DNA of 37,898 nt. It comes from Acidobacteriota bacterium. Its GTDB lineage: Bacteria > Acidobacteriota > Blastocatellia > RBC074. The DNA lies in assembly GCA_019639255.1 (NCBI GenBank), contig JAHBSF010000056.1, positions 1 through 37,898 of the forward strand. The letters run 5' to 3'. Below the pieces are notes generated by a model, which made no database searches, was not told the DNA's origin, and saw only the letters and a program-made list of their open reading frames with translations. Position 1 is the stretch's first letter. The number at the start of each line of letters is the position of its first letter. The translations under genes and the position numbers were made by a program. Positions 8,117-17,833 of this stretch are shown one piece after another.

Positions 8117-9196
8117 TCAGGATTCGGTCGTCTGCGGGATCTCCGACAACGCACGTTCGAGCAGTCTCGCCACGTAGTTGACAATACTGATTGTGCGCGC
8201 GTACTCCATACGCATCGGACCGACTACACCGAGGCTGCCTGCTACCTGTTGGTCAAACCCGTAGGACGACGTGATTACCGCGCACCCGTGCAGACTTGGA
8301 ATGTTGTTCTCCGAACCAATCCTCACCGCTACGCTCTGCCGCATTGCGGACTCGACGCATTCGGTGAGGAGGGTTACGAGGCGCCCCTTTTCGTCAAACA
8401 TTCTAAACAATTCGCGCATCCGTTCAGTATCGGCAAAATCCGGTTTTGCAATTATGTTCGACGTGCCGTCGACATAAACATCGGGTTGGGCATTCACATC
8501 GTCGGAGAGTCCCTGCTCGCAAAGCAACACGGCGTTTTGCAGCAATCTGTCGTAGAGCGCCTTTTCCTCGGTCATACGGCGTATGAGTTCTTCGCGAATA
8601 GCTGGTAAAGTCTGTCCCGCGAAGTTCGCATTTACGTATCGGGCGGTTCGGTCGAGTTCTTCCTGTGTAAAAGCCTCAGGCACCCTTACAATCCTGTCCT
8701 GGACGATCCCGCCGCGTGAGACCGTAATTACCAGAATGCGCCCATCGCTCAGGCGAACGAATTCCAGGTGCTGAATTACTTCGTGCGCATGATTTGGTGA
8801 AACGACAATACCGACGCCTTCCGAATACTCGCTCAAAAGATGCGATGCGCGCGAAAGCAGATGATCCGCGCTCGACCAACGCTCTGAAAACATTCCGCGT
8901 ACTATGCGGTCGCGCTCGGATTCACTCAAACGCGCCTGTTCGATTATGTGATCGACGTAAAAACGGTAGCCCTTGTCTGTAGGCACACGGCCCGCCGATG
9001 TGTGCGGTTGCTCAAGAAAACCGGCCTCCTCCAGATCCGAAATCGTGTTTCGAACAGTGGCTGAAGAAAGCCCCTCGCGGGTTAATTTCGCAATCGTGCG
9101 GGAACCGACCGGTTCTCCGGTGGCTATGTGCGTCCTGATCAGATGAGCAAGCATCTCCCGGCTGCGCCCATCCAGAGTTTCCGCCGATGCGTTCAT
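8117..9196 (-). CDS. hrcA: Heat-inducible transcription repressor HrcA
   Basis: 359 residues, the normal family length. An N-terminal winged helix shows the HrcA hallmark at about 31-80 (GSRTIAKLTREGLSSATVRN, TISDLEEAGFLEQPHTSAGR, VPTDKGYRFY). A GAF-like middle domain and C-terminal dimerisation region follow, including GCAVITSSYGFDQQVAGSLG and VVGPMRMEYART near the end. HrcA represses groE/dnaK-type operons by binding CIRCE (TTAGCACTC-N9-GAGTGCTAA) and is inactivated on heat shock. In many bacteria it heads hrcA-grpE-dnaK, but here no grpE or dnaK follows. I found no CIRCE copy in its own upstream region, so autoregulation is not evident. It is divergent from nuoA. Confidence 0.95.
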   Translation of the reverse strand: MNASAETLDGRSREMLAHLIRTHIATGEPVGSRTIAKLTREGLSSATVRNTISDLEEAGFLEQPHTSAGRVPTDKGYRFYVDHIIEQARLSESERDRIVRGMFSERWSSADHLLSRASHLLSEYSEGVGIVVSPNHAHEVIQHLEFVRLSDGRILVITVSRGGIVQDRIVRVPEAFTQEELDRTARYVNANFAGQTLPAIREELIRRMTEEKALYDRLLQNAVLLCEQGLSDDVNAQPDVYVDGTSNIIAKPDFADTERMRELFRMFDEKGRLVTLLTECVESAMRQSVAVRIGSENNIPSLHGCAVITSSYGFDQQVAGSLGVVGPMRMEYARTISIVNYVARLLERALSEIPQTTES

Positions 9197-9266
9197 ACGC
9201 GACCTGCCGTGTTAGGAATTTGTTCGCGGAATAGCCGTAAGGTGGCGCCGGCTACTCACGCCAAAC

Positions 9267-9294
9267 CTTATCACCTCCACGAAAACACTGTCAA
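9267..9294 (-). promoter_or_regulatory. Candidate sigma70 promoter of hrcA
   Basis: On the minus strand a perfect -35 TTGACA (9294-9289) is followed by 16 bases and GATAAG (9272-9267), 4 of 6 matches to TATAAT. The leader to ATG 9196 would be about 65-70 bases. No CIRCE operator overlaps it. Confidence 0.55.
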
Positions 9295-9324
9295 GTAGCC
9301 TATTTATGCCAATTTACGCAGGGA

Positions 9325-9420
9325 AGAGAGATAACGGAACATTACGAAATAAGACTGAAACCACCGAGATAGTAAACTTTTCCGTGATTTTCGTTTCATT
9401 TCGTTTGTTCCGTTATCTCT
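9325..9420. repeat. Palindromic repeat copy R3
   Basis: The ends AGAGATAACGGAAC and GTTCCGTTATCTCT are intact, but the inner left arm (ATTACGAAATAAGACTGAAA) has drifted from the right arm (TTTCGTTTCATTTCG), so the hairpin is imperfect. It lies between the divergent hrcA and nuo promoters. Confidence 0.87.
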
Positions 9421-9435
9421 CCTCCCTCCCGTTCC

Positions 9436-9464
9436 TTGCACGACCCCGTACATTGTACTATTAT
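9436..9464 (+). promoter_or_regulatory. Candidate sigma70 promoter of the nuo operon
   Basis: TTGCAC (9436-9441), a 17-base spacer, then TATTAT (9459-9464): 5 of 6 and 5 of 6 matches to consensus. The predicted start near 9471 leaves a leader of about 108 bases before nuoA. It is 16 bases downstream of repeat R3. Confidence 0.6.
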
Positions 9465-9578
9465 TCTCAACCTTGAACAGATCGACTCCTGCGGCGCCTT
9501 AAATAACGAAACTGGCTGTAAACGGCTGAAAGTCGCAGGAGACTACCGGAAGCGAAAGCGCATTGCGGAGAGCGTGGC

Positions 9579-9953
9579 ATGAAGCAATACCTGCCGATAC
9601 TGATGATATTCACGATCGCCGTAGGATTCGGGGCGATGAACATCGTAATTTCGCATCTTATGGGCCGGAAGAAGGCCACGCGTGCGAAGTTGAGTCCGTA
9701 CGAGTGCGGAATGGATCCTGTGGGTTCGGCGCGCCAGAGGTTTTCGGTTAAGTTTTATCTCGTAGCGATGCTATTTATACTGTTCGATATTGAGGCGATA
9801 TTTCTGGTTCCGTGGGCGGTGGTTTTCAGGGGGTTGAGCGAATCGCTCTCGAAGATGTTCGTCTTTTTTGAAATGATGATTTTCATCGGCGTTCTCCTGG
9901 TGGGATACATATATGCCTGGAAGAAGGGCCTGTTTGAATGGAACCGCGGGTAG
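9579..9953 (+). CDS. nuoA: NADH-quinone oxidoreductase subunit A
   Basis: A 124-residue membrane subunit of respiratory complex I with three predicted helices (about 5-28, 60-82, 92-114). Family signatures are SPYECGMDP (39-47), on the loop beside the quinone tunnel, and the membrane motif FDIEAIFLVPW (69-79). It is first in the operon; GGAGAG lies seven bases before ATG. NuoA helps enclose the quinone site together with NuoD and NuoH. 33 bases separate it from nuoB. Confidence 0.96.
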   Translation: MKQYLPILMIFTIAVGFGAMNIVISHLMGRKKATRAKLSPYECGMDPVGSARQRFSVKFYLVAMLFILFDIEAIFLVPWAVVFRGLSESLSKMFVFFEMMIFIGVLLVGYIYAWKKGLFEWNRG

Positions 9954-9986
9954 CCCGCACGGGATTTAGTCGTACAGGGAGTAAGG

Positions 9987-10490
9987 ATGGGACTCGAAGT
10001 CAAGATCGCTGAAGCGATGCCGGAGGTATTGACCACGCAACTCGACGCGCTGATTAACTGGGCGCGCAAATCCAGTTTGTGGCCCGCAACCTTCGGGCTT
10101 GCATGCTGTGCAATCGAGATGATGGCCATGACCGATCCGCGACACGATGTGGCGCGCTTCGGCGCCGAGGTCTTTCGGGCAAGCCCTCGACAGGCCGACG
10201 TAATGATTGTGGCGGGACGTGTGTCGATCAAGATGGCCCCCGTTCTCAGGCGCATTTACGACCAGATGCCGGAACCCAAGTGGGTCATATCGATGGGCGT
10301 ATGCGCTTCGGCAGGCGGCGTATTCAACAATTATGCAATCGTGCAGGGCGTGGACAAGGTTGTTCCGGTAGATGTGTTCGTGCCCGGTTGTCCGCCGCGA
10401 CCGGAAGGATTGATCTACGCGGTAATGAAGCTGCAGGAAAAAATCGAACGCGATTCGGTGCTGGCGCATCGCGACGAGGATGCAGCCTGA
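9987..10490 (+). CDS. nuoB: NADH-quinone oxidoreductase subunit B (N2 cluster)
   Basis: 167 residues, the usual NuoB length. The ligands of the terminal 4Fe-4S cluster N2 are present: adjacent Cys40-Cys41 ([10 protein letters not shown]), Cys106 (MGVCASAGG) and Cys135 (VPGCPPRPE). N2 passes electrons to quinone at the interface with NuoD. The Shine-Dalgarno AGGGAGTAAGG is just before ATG 9987. It belongs to the peripheral arm at the membrane junction. Confidence 0.97.
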   Translation: MGLEVKIAEAMPEVLTTQLDALINWARKSSLWPATFGLACCAIEMMAMTDPRHDVARFGAEVFRASPRQADVMIVAGRVSIKMAPVLRRIYDQMPEPKWVISMGVCASAGGVFNNYAIVQGVDKVVPVDVFVPGCPPRPEGLIYAVMKLQEKIERDSVLAHRDEDAA

Positions 10491-10516
10491 ACCCCCTCGG
10501 TTCAGACTGAAAACGT

Positions 10517-11020
10517 ATGAGCGAACAAGATAAAGCGGGGAATTTGGTTGCAGTCAAGTCGCAGCGTTACGCCGATACTTCGGTGCTGCGAGCGGACTTC
10601 GGCCACCTGATAGAAGAGATTCGGGAAGCGGCCGGCGAGGTAACCGTTATTGCTCGCCGCGAGGGAATTATCGAACTGCTGACGTTTCTGCGAGACGATC
10701 CCCGATTCGGATTCGACTATTTGAGCGATTTGTCGGGCGTGGATCTTGGAGAATTCGCAAGTCCTCGTTTCGCCGTCGCATATCATCTGTATTCGCTGGA
10801 TCACAACCACCGCCTTCGCATCAAGGTGTTGCTCGAAGAAGACGACGCAGTAATTCCAACTGCAGCGGGTGTATGGTCGGCGGCCAACTGGCAGGAACGC
10901 GAAGTCTACGACATGTTCGGCGTCCATTTCGACGGGCATCCGGATCTGAGACGAATACTGATGCCGGCCGATTACGAGGGGCATCCGCTTCGCAAGGACT
11001 TTCCGATCAAGGGCTACTAA
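10517..11020 (+). CDS. nuoC: NADH-quinone oxidoreductase subunit C
   Basis: 167 residues. The family motif NWQEREVYDMFGVHFDGHPD (about 126-145) and the C-terminal MPADYEGHPLRKDFPIKGY are diagnostic of the 30-kDa subunit, which has no cofactor and packs against NuoD. NuoC and NuoD are separate genes here, unlike the fused NuoCD of E. coli. The first ~25 residues are variable. No strong Shine-Dalgarno precedes ATG 10517, so a slightly different start is possible. nuoD begins 15 bases after the stop. Confidence 0.96.
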   Translation: MSEQDKAGNLVAVKSQRYADTSVLRADFGHLIEEIREAAGEVTVIARREGIIELLTFLRDDPRFGFDYLSDLSGVDLGEFASPRFAVAYHLYSLDHNHRLRIKVLLEEDDAVIPTAAGVWSAANWQEREVYDMFGVHFDGHPDLRRILMPADYEGHPLRKDFPIKGY

Positions 11021-11035
11021 CGGAAATCTATAGAT

Positions 11036-12271
11036 ATGCAGAGTAAAGAGATCGTCGTTCCGACGGCATCCATAACGGCGCTGCGCCGGCCCGATCCGCT
11101 TGCCGATCAACGGATGACCATGTCGCTCGGTCCACAGCATCCCTCGACGCACGGTGTATTGAGGCTGGAGCTTGTTTTGGACGGCGAAACCGTCGTCGAG
11201 GCGCGGCCCGACATCGGATATCTCCACACCGGGATGGAGAAGACCATGGAGAAGGAGAAGTGGCAGCAGGTGGTGACGATAACCTGCCGCATGGATTACC
11301 TGAACTCCATGGGCAACGACCTTGGGTACTGTCTGGCGGTCGAGAAGCTGCTCGACATAGAGGCGCCCGAACGTGCGCGAAACATTCGCGTGCTATTGAC
11401 GGAAATGAACCGCATCACGTCGCATCTCGTGTGGTGGGGAACTCACGGGATGGACATCGGCGCGATGACGGCCTTCTTTTATGCCTTCACCGAACGAGAA
11501 CAGATGCTCGATTTCTTCGAGATGGCCACGGGAGCGCGGTTCCATCAGAGTTACTTCATCATCGGCGGATGCCGCTGGGATTTGCCCGGTGATTTTGTAC
11601 AGCAGGTGACGGATTTCCTTCCCGGATTCGAGAAGTTCCTGGACGAGGCGAAAAAACTCGTAACGGGCAACCGCATATTCCAGCGCAGAACCAAGGGCGT
11701 AGGACGGATTTCCAAACAGGACGCAATCGATTGGGCGCTGTCGGGACCGACAATCCGCGGCAGCGGCGTCAATTGGGATATACGCAAATCCGAACCCTAT
11801 TCGGGCTACGATACCTACGATTTCGATGTGCCGGTCTATGACGGCTGCGACGTATGGTCTCGTTACCTGGTCCGTATGGACGAGATGCGCGAAAGCGTAA
11901 GGATTTGCAAACAGGCGCTTGTTCGTCTGAAGGATCCGGGGCCGGTGCTGTCGGATCATCCCAAGCTCAAGCTGCCCGAGCGCGATCTGATGAAGCAGCA
12001 CATCGACGTGATGATTCATCACTTCCTGCTCGCTTCCGAGGGCTTTACGGTTCCGATCGGCGAGGTTTATTTCCCGATCGAATCGGCGCGCGGCGAAATA
12101 GGCTATTACATTGTGAGCGACGGCAAGGAACGCCCGTGGCGCGTACGCGTGCGCGCCCCATCTTTTATTAATCTCGCGGCGCTGCCCAAAATGGTCGAAG
12201 GGCAGTTGCTGGCGGATGTCGTGGCCGTAATCGGAAGCATAGATATCGTCCTGGGCGATGTAGACCGATAA
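11036..12271 (+). CDS. nuoD: NADH-quinone oxidoreductase subunit D
   Basis: A 411-residue 49-kDa subunit. SLGPQHPSTHGVLRLEL (30-46) carries the His that, together with a Tyr of the family, binds the quinone headgroup. Other signatures are PDIGYLHTGMEKTME, NRITSHLVWWGTHG and the C-terminal VAVIGSIDIVLGDVDR. It forms the quinone-reduction chamber with NuoB and NuoH and has no FeS cluster of its own. The first ~22 residues extend beyond the conserved core, and a later start is unlikely because no closer ATG precedes the core with a better ribosome site. Confidence 0.97.
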   Translation: MQSKEIVVPTASITALRRPDPLADQRMTMSLGPQHPSTHGVLRLELVLDGETVVEARPDIGYLHTGMEKTMEKEKWQQVVTITCRMDYLNSMGNDLGYCLAVEKLLDIEAPERARNIRVLLTEMNRITSHLVWWGTHGMDIGAMTAFFYAFTEREQMLDFFEMATGARFHQSYFIIGGCRWDLPGDFVQQVTDFLPGFEKFLDEAKKLVTGNRIFQRRTKGVGRISKQDAIDWALSGPTIRGSGVNWDIRKSEPYSGYDTYDFDVPVYDGCDVWSRYLVRMDEMRESVRICKQALVRLKDPGPVLSDHPKLKLPERDLMKQHIDVMIHHFLLASEGFTVPIGEVYFPIESARGEIGYYIVSDGKERPWRVRVRAPSFINLAALPKMVEGQLLADVVAVIGSIDIVLGDVDR

Positions 12272-12347
12272 GCGGCGCGGATATCCCTGCAATCATCAAT
12301 ATTTCCGGCCATTGAGCCCAAACAGGAATCGGACCTGACAGCAGCCT

Positions 12348-12812
12348 ATGTACAGCGAGGCGAACGAAAATAAAATAGATGAGTTGCTGACGCATTATCC
12401 GGTAAAACGCTCTGCCGTACTCCCCGTGCTCTATATCGCACAGGAAGAACACGGTTACGTTACCGATGAAGACGTAAAATACATTGCGCGGCGTCTGGAC
12501 ATGCGCGTCAACGAGGTGGAGGAGGTAGTCACCTTCTACACGATGTATTCGCGAAAACCCGTCGGCAAATACAAGTTGCAGGTCTGCCGTACGATTTCGT
12601 GCCAGATTCTCGGCGCCGAGGCAATTACAGAACATCTGTGTCGCAAACTGGGTACAGGTCTCGGTGAAACGACTTCGGACGGGAAATTCACGGTTATGGA
12701 GGTTGAATGCCTCGGCTACTGCGACCTGGCGCCCGTACTTCAGGTGAACTTCGATTATCACGAACAGGTGGATACGGCGCGCGTAGACAAGATCGTGGAC
12801 GAGTTGGTCTGA
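12348..12812 (+). CDS. nuoE: NADH-quinone oxidoreductase subunit E (N1a cluster)
   Basis: A 154-residue thioredoxin-like 2Fe-2S subunit. Ligands are spaced as in the family: Cys80 and Cys85 (VCRTISC), Cys121 and Cys125 (CLGYCDLAPV), i.e. C-x4-C-x35-C-x3-C. The N-terminal helical part includes RSAVLPVLYIAQEEHGYVTD. It pairs with NuoF to form the NADH dehydrogenase module. A gap of 76 bases after nuoD shows no extra gene. No clear Shine-Dalgarno is present. Confidence 0.96.
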   Translation: MYSEANENKIDELLTHYPVKRSAVLPVLYIAQEEHGYVTDEDVKYIARRLDMRVNEVEEVVTFYTMYSRKPVGKYKLQVCRTISCQILGAEAITEHLCRKLGTGLGETTSDGKFTVMEVECLGYCDLAPVLQVNFDYHEQVDTARVDKIVDELV

Positions 12813-12839
12813 GCATTCATTTAACGCCCAGAAAACGAT

Positions 12840-14123
<1,284 letters not shown>

Positions 14124-14151
14124 CAGTAAGTTATTTGGGCAATTAAGCGAC

Positions 14152-16578
14152 ATGGAAACCGTCAAGCTGACAATCGACGGGGTGGAAGTTACCGCTCCCA
14201 AAGGAGAGTTGCTAATCGAAGTGTGCGAGATGAACGGCGTATATCTGCCGCGCTTCTGCCACTTCCGCGGACTAACGCCGCAGGCTTCGTGCCGCATGTG
14301 CGTGGTTCGCGTGGACAAGATCCCGAAACTGCAAACCGCGTGTACGATGCCGGTAGCCGATGGGATGGTCGTTACCACGGCATCGGACGAAATCGAGGAC
14401 GTACGCTCGGGAATGATCGAATTTCTTTTGTCAAACCATCCGGTGGATTGTCCGGTATGCGACAGGGCGGGCGAGTGCGAACTGCAGGATCAGACTTTCG
14501 GATTCGGCGAGGATCGCACGCGTTCGCGCTTTGAGGACAAGGAACCCACTCTGGAACGCCAGATTTCTCCGTTCATTTACAACGACCCGCAGCGTTGCGT
14601 TACCTGTAAGCGCTGCACGCGCGTGTGCGAAGAGTGGATGGATGAGTTCGCGATTACGGCGGTTAATCGCGGGTCGCACACCGTGATCAGTTCGTTCGGC
14701 GGATGGGTCGAGTGTTCGGATTGCGGCAACTGCGTCGATGTATGCCCAACGGGGACGCTGCTGCACGTGCCCTATAAATACGTAGCGCGCCCGTGGGATC
14801 TGAAACAGACTCCAACGATCTGCAATTACTGTTCAGACGGATGTTCGATACTCGCCGGCACGCGCAGCGAACAGTTCATTCGCGCCGTTGCGCGCGACGG
14901 GCGCGGTCGTACGGCAGGCGGCATCAATAACGACTTTCTTTGCGCTCTCGGACGATACACGATTGATGCGGTGCACAGCCCGCAGCGGATCGACCGCCCC
15001 ATGATCCGGCGTGGCGAATACCTGGTTCCGGCTACCTGGGACGAAGCCTTGAATTTCGCCGCATCGAAGCTGGCTGAAATCAAAAATGACGACGGCGGCG
15101 CTGCGCTCGGCGCGATCGGCGCCGCAAGGCTTCTTAACGAAGATCTTTTCGTTCTCGGGAAATTTGCCGCTGAAACGCTCGGCACTCCCAACGCCGACTT
15201 TTATCACGACGAGGACGAGATAGATACTGCAAGCTTTTTCAGATACGGCATTCCCGTACTTGCCACGCAGGAGCACATTCAGAACGCCGACACCATAATC
15301 CTTATCGGTTCGGACCCGAATGAGGAAAATCCTTTGACGGCATTTTCCATTCGATGGGCAGTCAGGCAGAAATCGGCGCGGCTTCTGATGGTCAACTCGA
15401 TGCCGAGCCGGCTGGAGCGTCAGGCCGAACGAGCGATTCGTGTGCGGGAGGGAAGCGAGGGCGCAGTTGTAGAGGCGCTGCTTGCACCGTCAAGGATTGA
15501 GGCAACTGCGGCTGCTGCGGGCGTTGGCGTCGATGATTTACGGTTCGTAAGGCAGGTGCTGCTTGAAAGCGAACGCGTCGTTGTGATTTTCGGGGATGAA
15601 CTGAAAGCAACCGCTGTAGAAGCGCTTGCCCTGTTTGAAACCCAACTCGCTACGCCGAGTGCGGATGTCGCAACCGCGGCGCGCAACGCCCATCTGGATG
15701 CGTTGCAAAGGCAGGTCAGATCGACGAATTCGACCAACAAGCCGGCAGTTAATGAAAATCCCTTTACATCCATAGTCGCGCATCCAACACTGGAGGTTGG
15801 GGCGGAACCCGCACGCACGAGCACCAAATTTTCTTTCGTCCCGCTGTTTCGTTATTCGAATTCGCTGGGCGCTTGTCTTATCGGAATGGACGCCTCGCTT
15901 CGCGGCGGGCTTTCGGCGCAGGCGATGATCAACGGCAGCGGCGGCGGTATTCAGGCTCTATATGTAGTTGGGGAGGATTTGCTGGGTAAAGCCAACGGCG
16001 ACGAGAGTCACGTGCGGACGCAGCTCGGCAAGTTGAAGCTCCTGATTGTGCAGGATCAGTTTATGACCGAAACCGCAAAGTCGGCCCACGTTGTGTTTCC
16101 GTCGACGAGTTTTGCAGAAAGCCAGGGCACGCAGGTAAATAACGCAGGTCAGGTGCAACTCGTTCGTCGCGTGATTCCACCCGTGGGACAGGCCCGTCCG
16201 GACTGGATGATTACGAGTTCGATTGCAAAACTTATGGGATCGGATTTCGGATACCAGGGCCAGGTGCGCGCGATATTCAAGGAAATCTCCGAGCGCGTGA
16301 ATGCCTGCGCAGGGTTGACCCATAACAGGCTGGCCAATGAGGGCGCGATACAGGTCAGTGCTGCTCCGCCCGACTCAGCCGGAATAGATCGCGCCGATTT
16401 GCTGGCTAGACTCTCTGCCGAGACCGACAGAATCAATAAAGAAATTGAAGTGGATTCATCTGAATTAACGGCAAAGGCCGGCTCCCGGCTTCACGGTCGT
16501 TACCCGTTGCAGACGCGCTACTCCGAGATGTTGAAGGCAGGAGATGGGCGCGAATCGCCGGTAGTCTTTCCGGCATAA
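14152..16578 (+). CDS. nuoG: NADH-quinone oxidoreductase subunit G (with N7 ligands)
   Basis: An 808-residue FeS subunit. Residues 1-110 are ferredoxin-like: Cys36/47/50/64 for the 2Fe-2S cluster N1b, then His96/Cys100/103/109 for N5. Two CxxCxxC sets follow (Cys149/152/155 with Cys198; Cys188/191/194 with Cys159) in a 2x4Fe-like domain for N4. CNYCSDGC (224-231) plus Cys264 (DFLC) supply all four ligands of the extra N7 cluster, which many bacteria lack. From ~275 a degenerate molybdopterin oxidoreductase-like domain runs to the end, with a poorly conserved middle (~430-560). It is part of the electron wire between NuoF and NuoI. About 100 bases before nuoH contain two CGGAATACGC copies. Confidence 0.96.
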   Translation: METVKLTIDGVEVTAPKGELLIEVCEMNGVYLPRFCHFRGLTPQASCRMCVVRVDKIPKLQTACTMPVADGMVVTTASDEIEDVRSGMIEFLLSNHPVDCPVCDRAGECELQDQTFGFGEDRTRSRFEDKEPTLERQISPFIYNDPQRCVTCKRCTRVCEEWMDEFAITAVNRGSHTVISSFGGWVECSDCGNCVDVCPTGTLLHVPYKYVARPWDLKQTPTICNYCSDGCSILAGTRSEQFIRAVARDGRGRTAGGINNDFLCALGRYTIDAVHSPQRIDRPMIRRGEYLVPATWDEALNFAASKLAEIKNDDGGAALGAIGAARLLNEDLFVLGKFAAETLGTPNADFYHDEDEIDTASFFRYGIPVLATQEHIQNADTIILIGSDPNEENPLTAFSIRWAVRQKSARLLMVNSMPSRLERQAERAIRVREGSEGAVVEALLAPSRIEATAAAAGVGVDDLRFVRQVLLESERVVVIFGDELKATAVEALALFETQLATPSADVATAARNAHLDALQRQVRSTNSTNKPAVNENPFTSIVAHPTLEVGAEPARTSTKFSFVPLFRYSNSLGACLIGMDASLRGGLSAQAMINGSGGGIQALYVVGEDLLGKANGDESHVRTQLGKLKLLIVQDQFMTETAKSAHVVFPSTSFAESQGTQVNNAGQVQLVRRVIPPVGQARPDWMITSSIAKLMGSDFGYQGQVRAIFKEISERVNACAGLTHNRLANEGAIQVSAAPPDSAGIDRADLLARLSAETDRINKEIEVDSSELTAKAGSRLHGRYPLQTRYSEMLKAGDGRESPVVFPA

Positions 16579-16675
16579 ATCCGTCGATGTCGCCGAGTGA
16601 TCACAGGTAATAACCGCGGAATACGCAGCATTTTTACGGAATACGCGGAAAATCGAACGTCCATCCCGATTGACT

Positions 16676-17701
16676 ATGTCTATTGATGTCGGATTTTTGC
16701 TGGAAGCGCTGATCAAGATAGTAGTCGTATTTCATATTGTCTTGATCATCCTCGCCTACACGGTTTATGCCGAACGCCGCGTACTGGCTGTCATACAGAA
16801 TCGGTTGGGACCGAATCGCGTTGGGCCGCAGGGATTGCTGCAACCGTTTGCAGATCTTTTGAAGTTCATCTTCAAGGAAGAGCTCGTACCGCTTGCGGCA
16901 AACAAGTGGCTGTACCTGCTTGCCCCGCTGGTCGCGCTCGTGCCCGCGTTTATGACCATGATCGTCTATCCCTTCGGCGGAACGGTAAACCTTCCGTGGG
17001 TAGGGGAAATCGATCTGGTCGTTACGCACTTCAACGTCGGACTTCTTTACGTTTTTGCGATGACGAGCCTGGGCGTTTACGGGATTGTGATTGCCGGTTG
17101 GGCATCCAACTCGAAGTACAGCCTGCTCGGCGGCCTGCGATCTTCGGCGCAGATGGTGAGCTACGAACTCGCGCTTTCGCTTTCCGTAATCGGAGCGTTG
17201 CTTCAGGCCGGGTCGCTGGATCTGGTGGAAATCGTAAGGGCGCAGGGCGGATTTTTCGGATTGGGGTGGCACATTTTCTGGTTCCAACCGCTCGGGTTTT
17301 TCATTTTTCTGATTAGCGCGATTGCTGAAACGAACCGGATTCCGTTTGACCTGCCTGAAGCCGAAACCGAGTTGGTCGCGGGCTTTCACACAGAATACAG
17401 CGCGATGAAGTTTGCGCTGTTTTTCCTGGGCGAGTACGCAAACATGCTCACGGCCTCCGTGCTGGCTACGGTACTGTTTCTCGGCGGTTGGCAGGGCCCG
17501 TTTGTGGATCAGTTTCCGCTGCTCGGGCCGGTTTATTTTCTCGGAAAAGTATTTTTCTTCATCTTTCTTTATATATGGCTGCGCGGCACGCTGCCCCGTT
17601 TCAGGTACGATCAGTTGATGAACTTCGGATGGAAGTTCCTGTTGCCGGCGGCGTTGTTTAACATCGTGCTTTCGGCCATAGTTGCGCTGTTTGCCCTGTG
17701 A
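16676..17701 (+). CDS. nuoH: NADH-quinone oxidoreductase subunit H
   Basis: A 341-residue eight-helix membrane subunit connecting the two arms and lining the quinone tunnel. Diagnostic motifs are RLGPNRVGPQGLLQPFADLL (43-62), LGGLRSSAQMVSYELALSLS and the acidic loop AETNRIPFDLPEAETELVAG. I start at ATG 16676 (MSIDVGFLLEAL) rather than the in-frame TTG six bases earlier; neither has a good Shine-Dalgarno. nuoI would normally follow, but the stop is followed by repeat R4 and then nuoJ. Confidence 0.96.
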   Translation: MSIDVGFLLEALIKIVVVFHIVLIILAYTVYAERRVLAVIQNRLGPNRVGPQGLLQPFADLLKFIFKEELVPLAANKWLYLLAPLVALVPAFMTMIVYPFGGTVNLPWVGEIDLVVTHFNVGLLYVFAMTSLGVYGIVIAGWASNSKYSLLGGLRSSAQMVSYELALSLSVIGALLQAGSLDLVEIVRAQGGFFGLGWHIFWFQPLGFFIFLISAIAETNRIPFDLPEAETELVAGFHTEYSAMKFALFFLGEYANMLTASVLATVLFLGGWQGPFVDQFPLLGPVYFLGKVFFFIFLYIWLRGTLPRFRYDQLMNFGWKFLLPAALFNIVLSAIVALFAL

Positions 17702-17721
17702 TTGCTGCCTGTCAAGAGGAA

Positions 17722-17815
17722 TGAGAGATAACGCAACGTACGAAATGATGCCAAAACCACAGAAAAATTGATTGTTTCGGTAGTTTCCGTCTCATTTCGT
17801 TCGTTCCGCCATCTA
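17722..17815. repeat. Palindromic repeat copy R4, between nuoH and nuoJ
   Basis: A diverged copy: GAGATAACGCAACGTACGAA on the left and TTCGTTCGTTCCGCCATC on the right, with a central AGAAA...TTTCGG core. It occupies most of the 132 bases between nuoH and nuoJ, exactly where nuoI usually lies, and ends about 20 bases before the nuoJ start. Confidence 0.85.
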
Positions 17816-17833
17816 TCGTAATAGTGTGCTGAT

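Larger units (their letters stand above)
9197..9578. other. hrcA-nuoA divergent intergenic region
   Basis: 382 bases without a gene. In order it holds the hrcA promoter candidate (9267-9294, minus), repeat R3 (9325-9420), the nuo promoter candidate (9436-9464, plus), and a nuo leader with an 8-bp inverted repeat (CTCCTGCG 9486-9493 / CGCAGGAG 9534-9541) around an A-rich 40-base loop. A ribosome site GGAGAG (9567-9572) comes before nuoA. R3 therefore separates the two divergent promoters. Confidence 0.6.

Noticed and set aside
16579-16675. Small repeat before nuoH (two CGGAATACGC copies 20 bases apart)
   Set aside because: Too short and too few copies to distinguish from chance or a degraded repeat. 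No clear hairpin or regulatory match.
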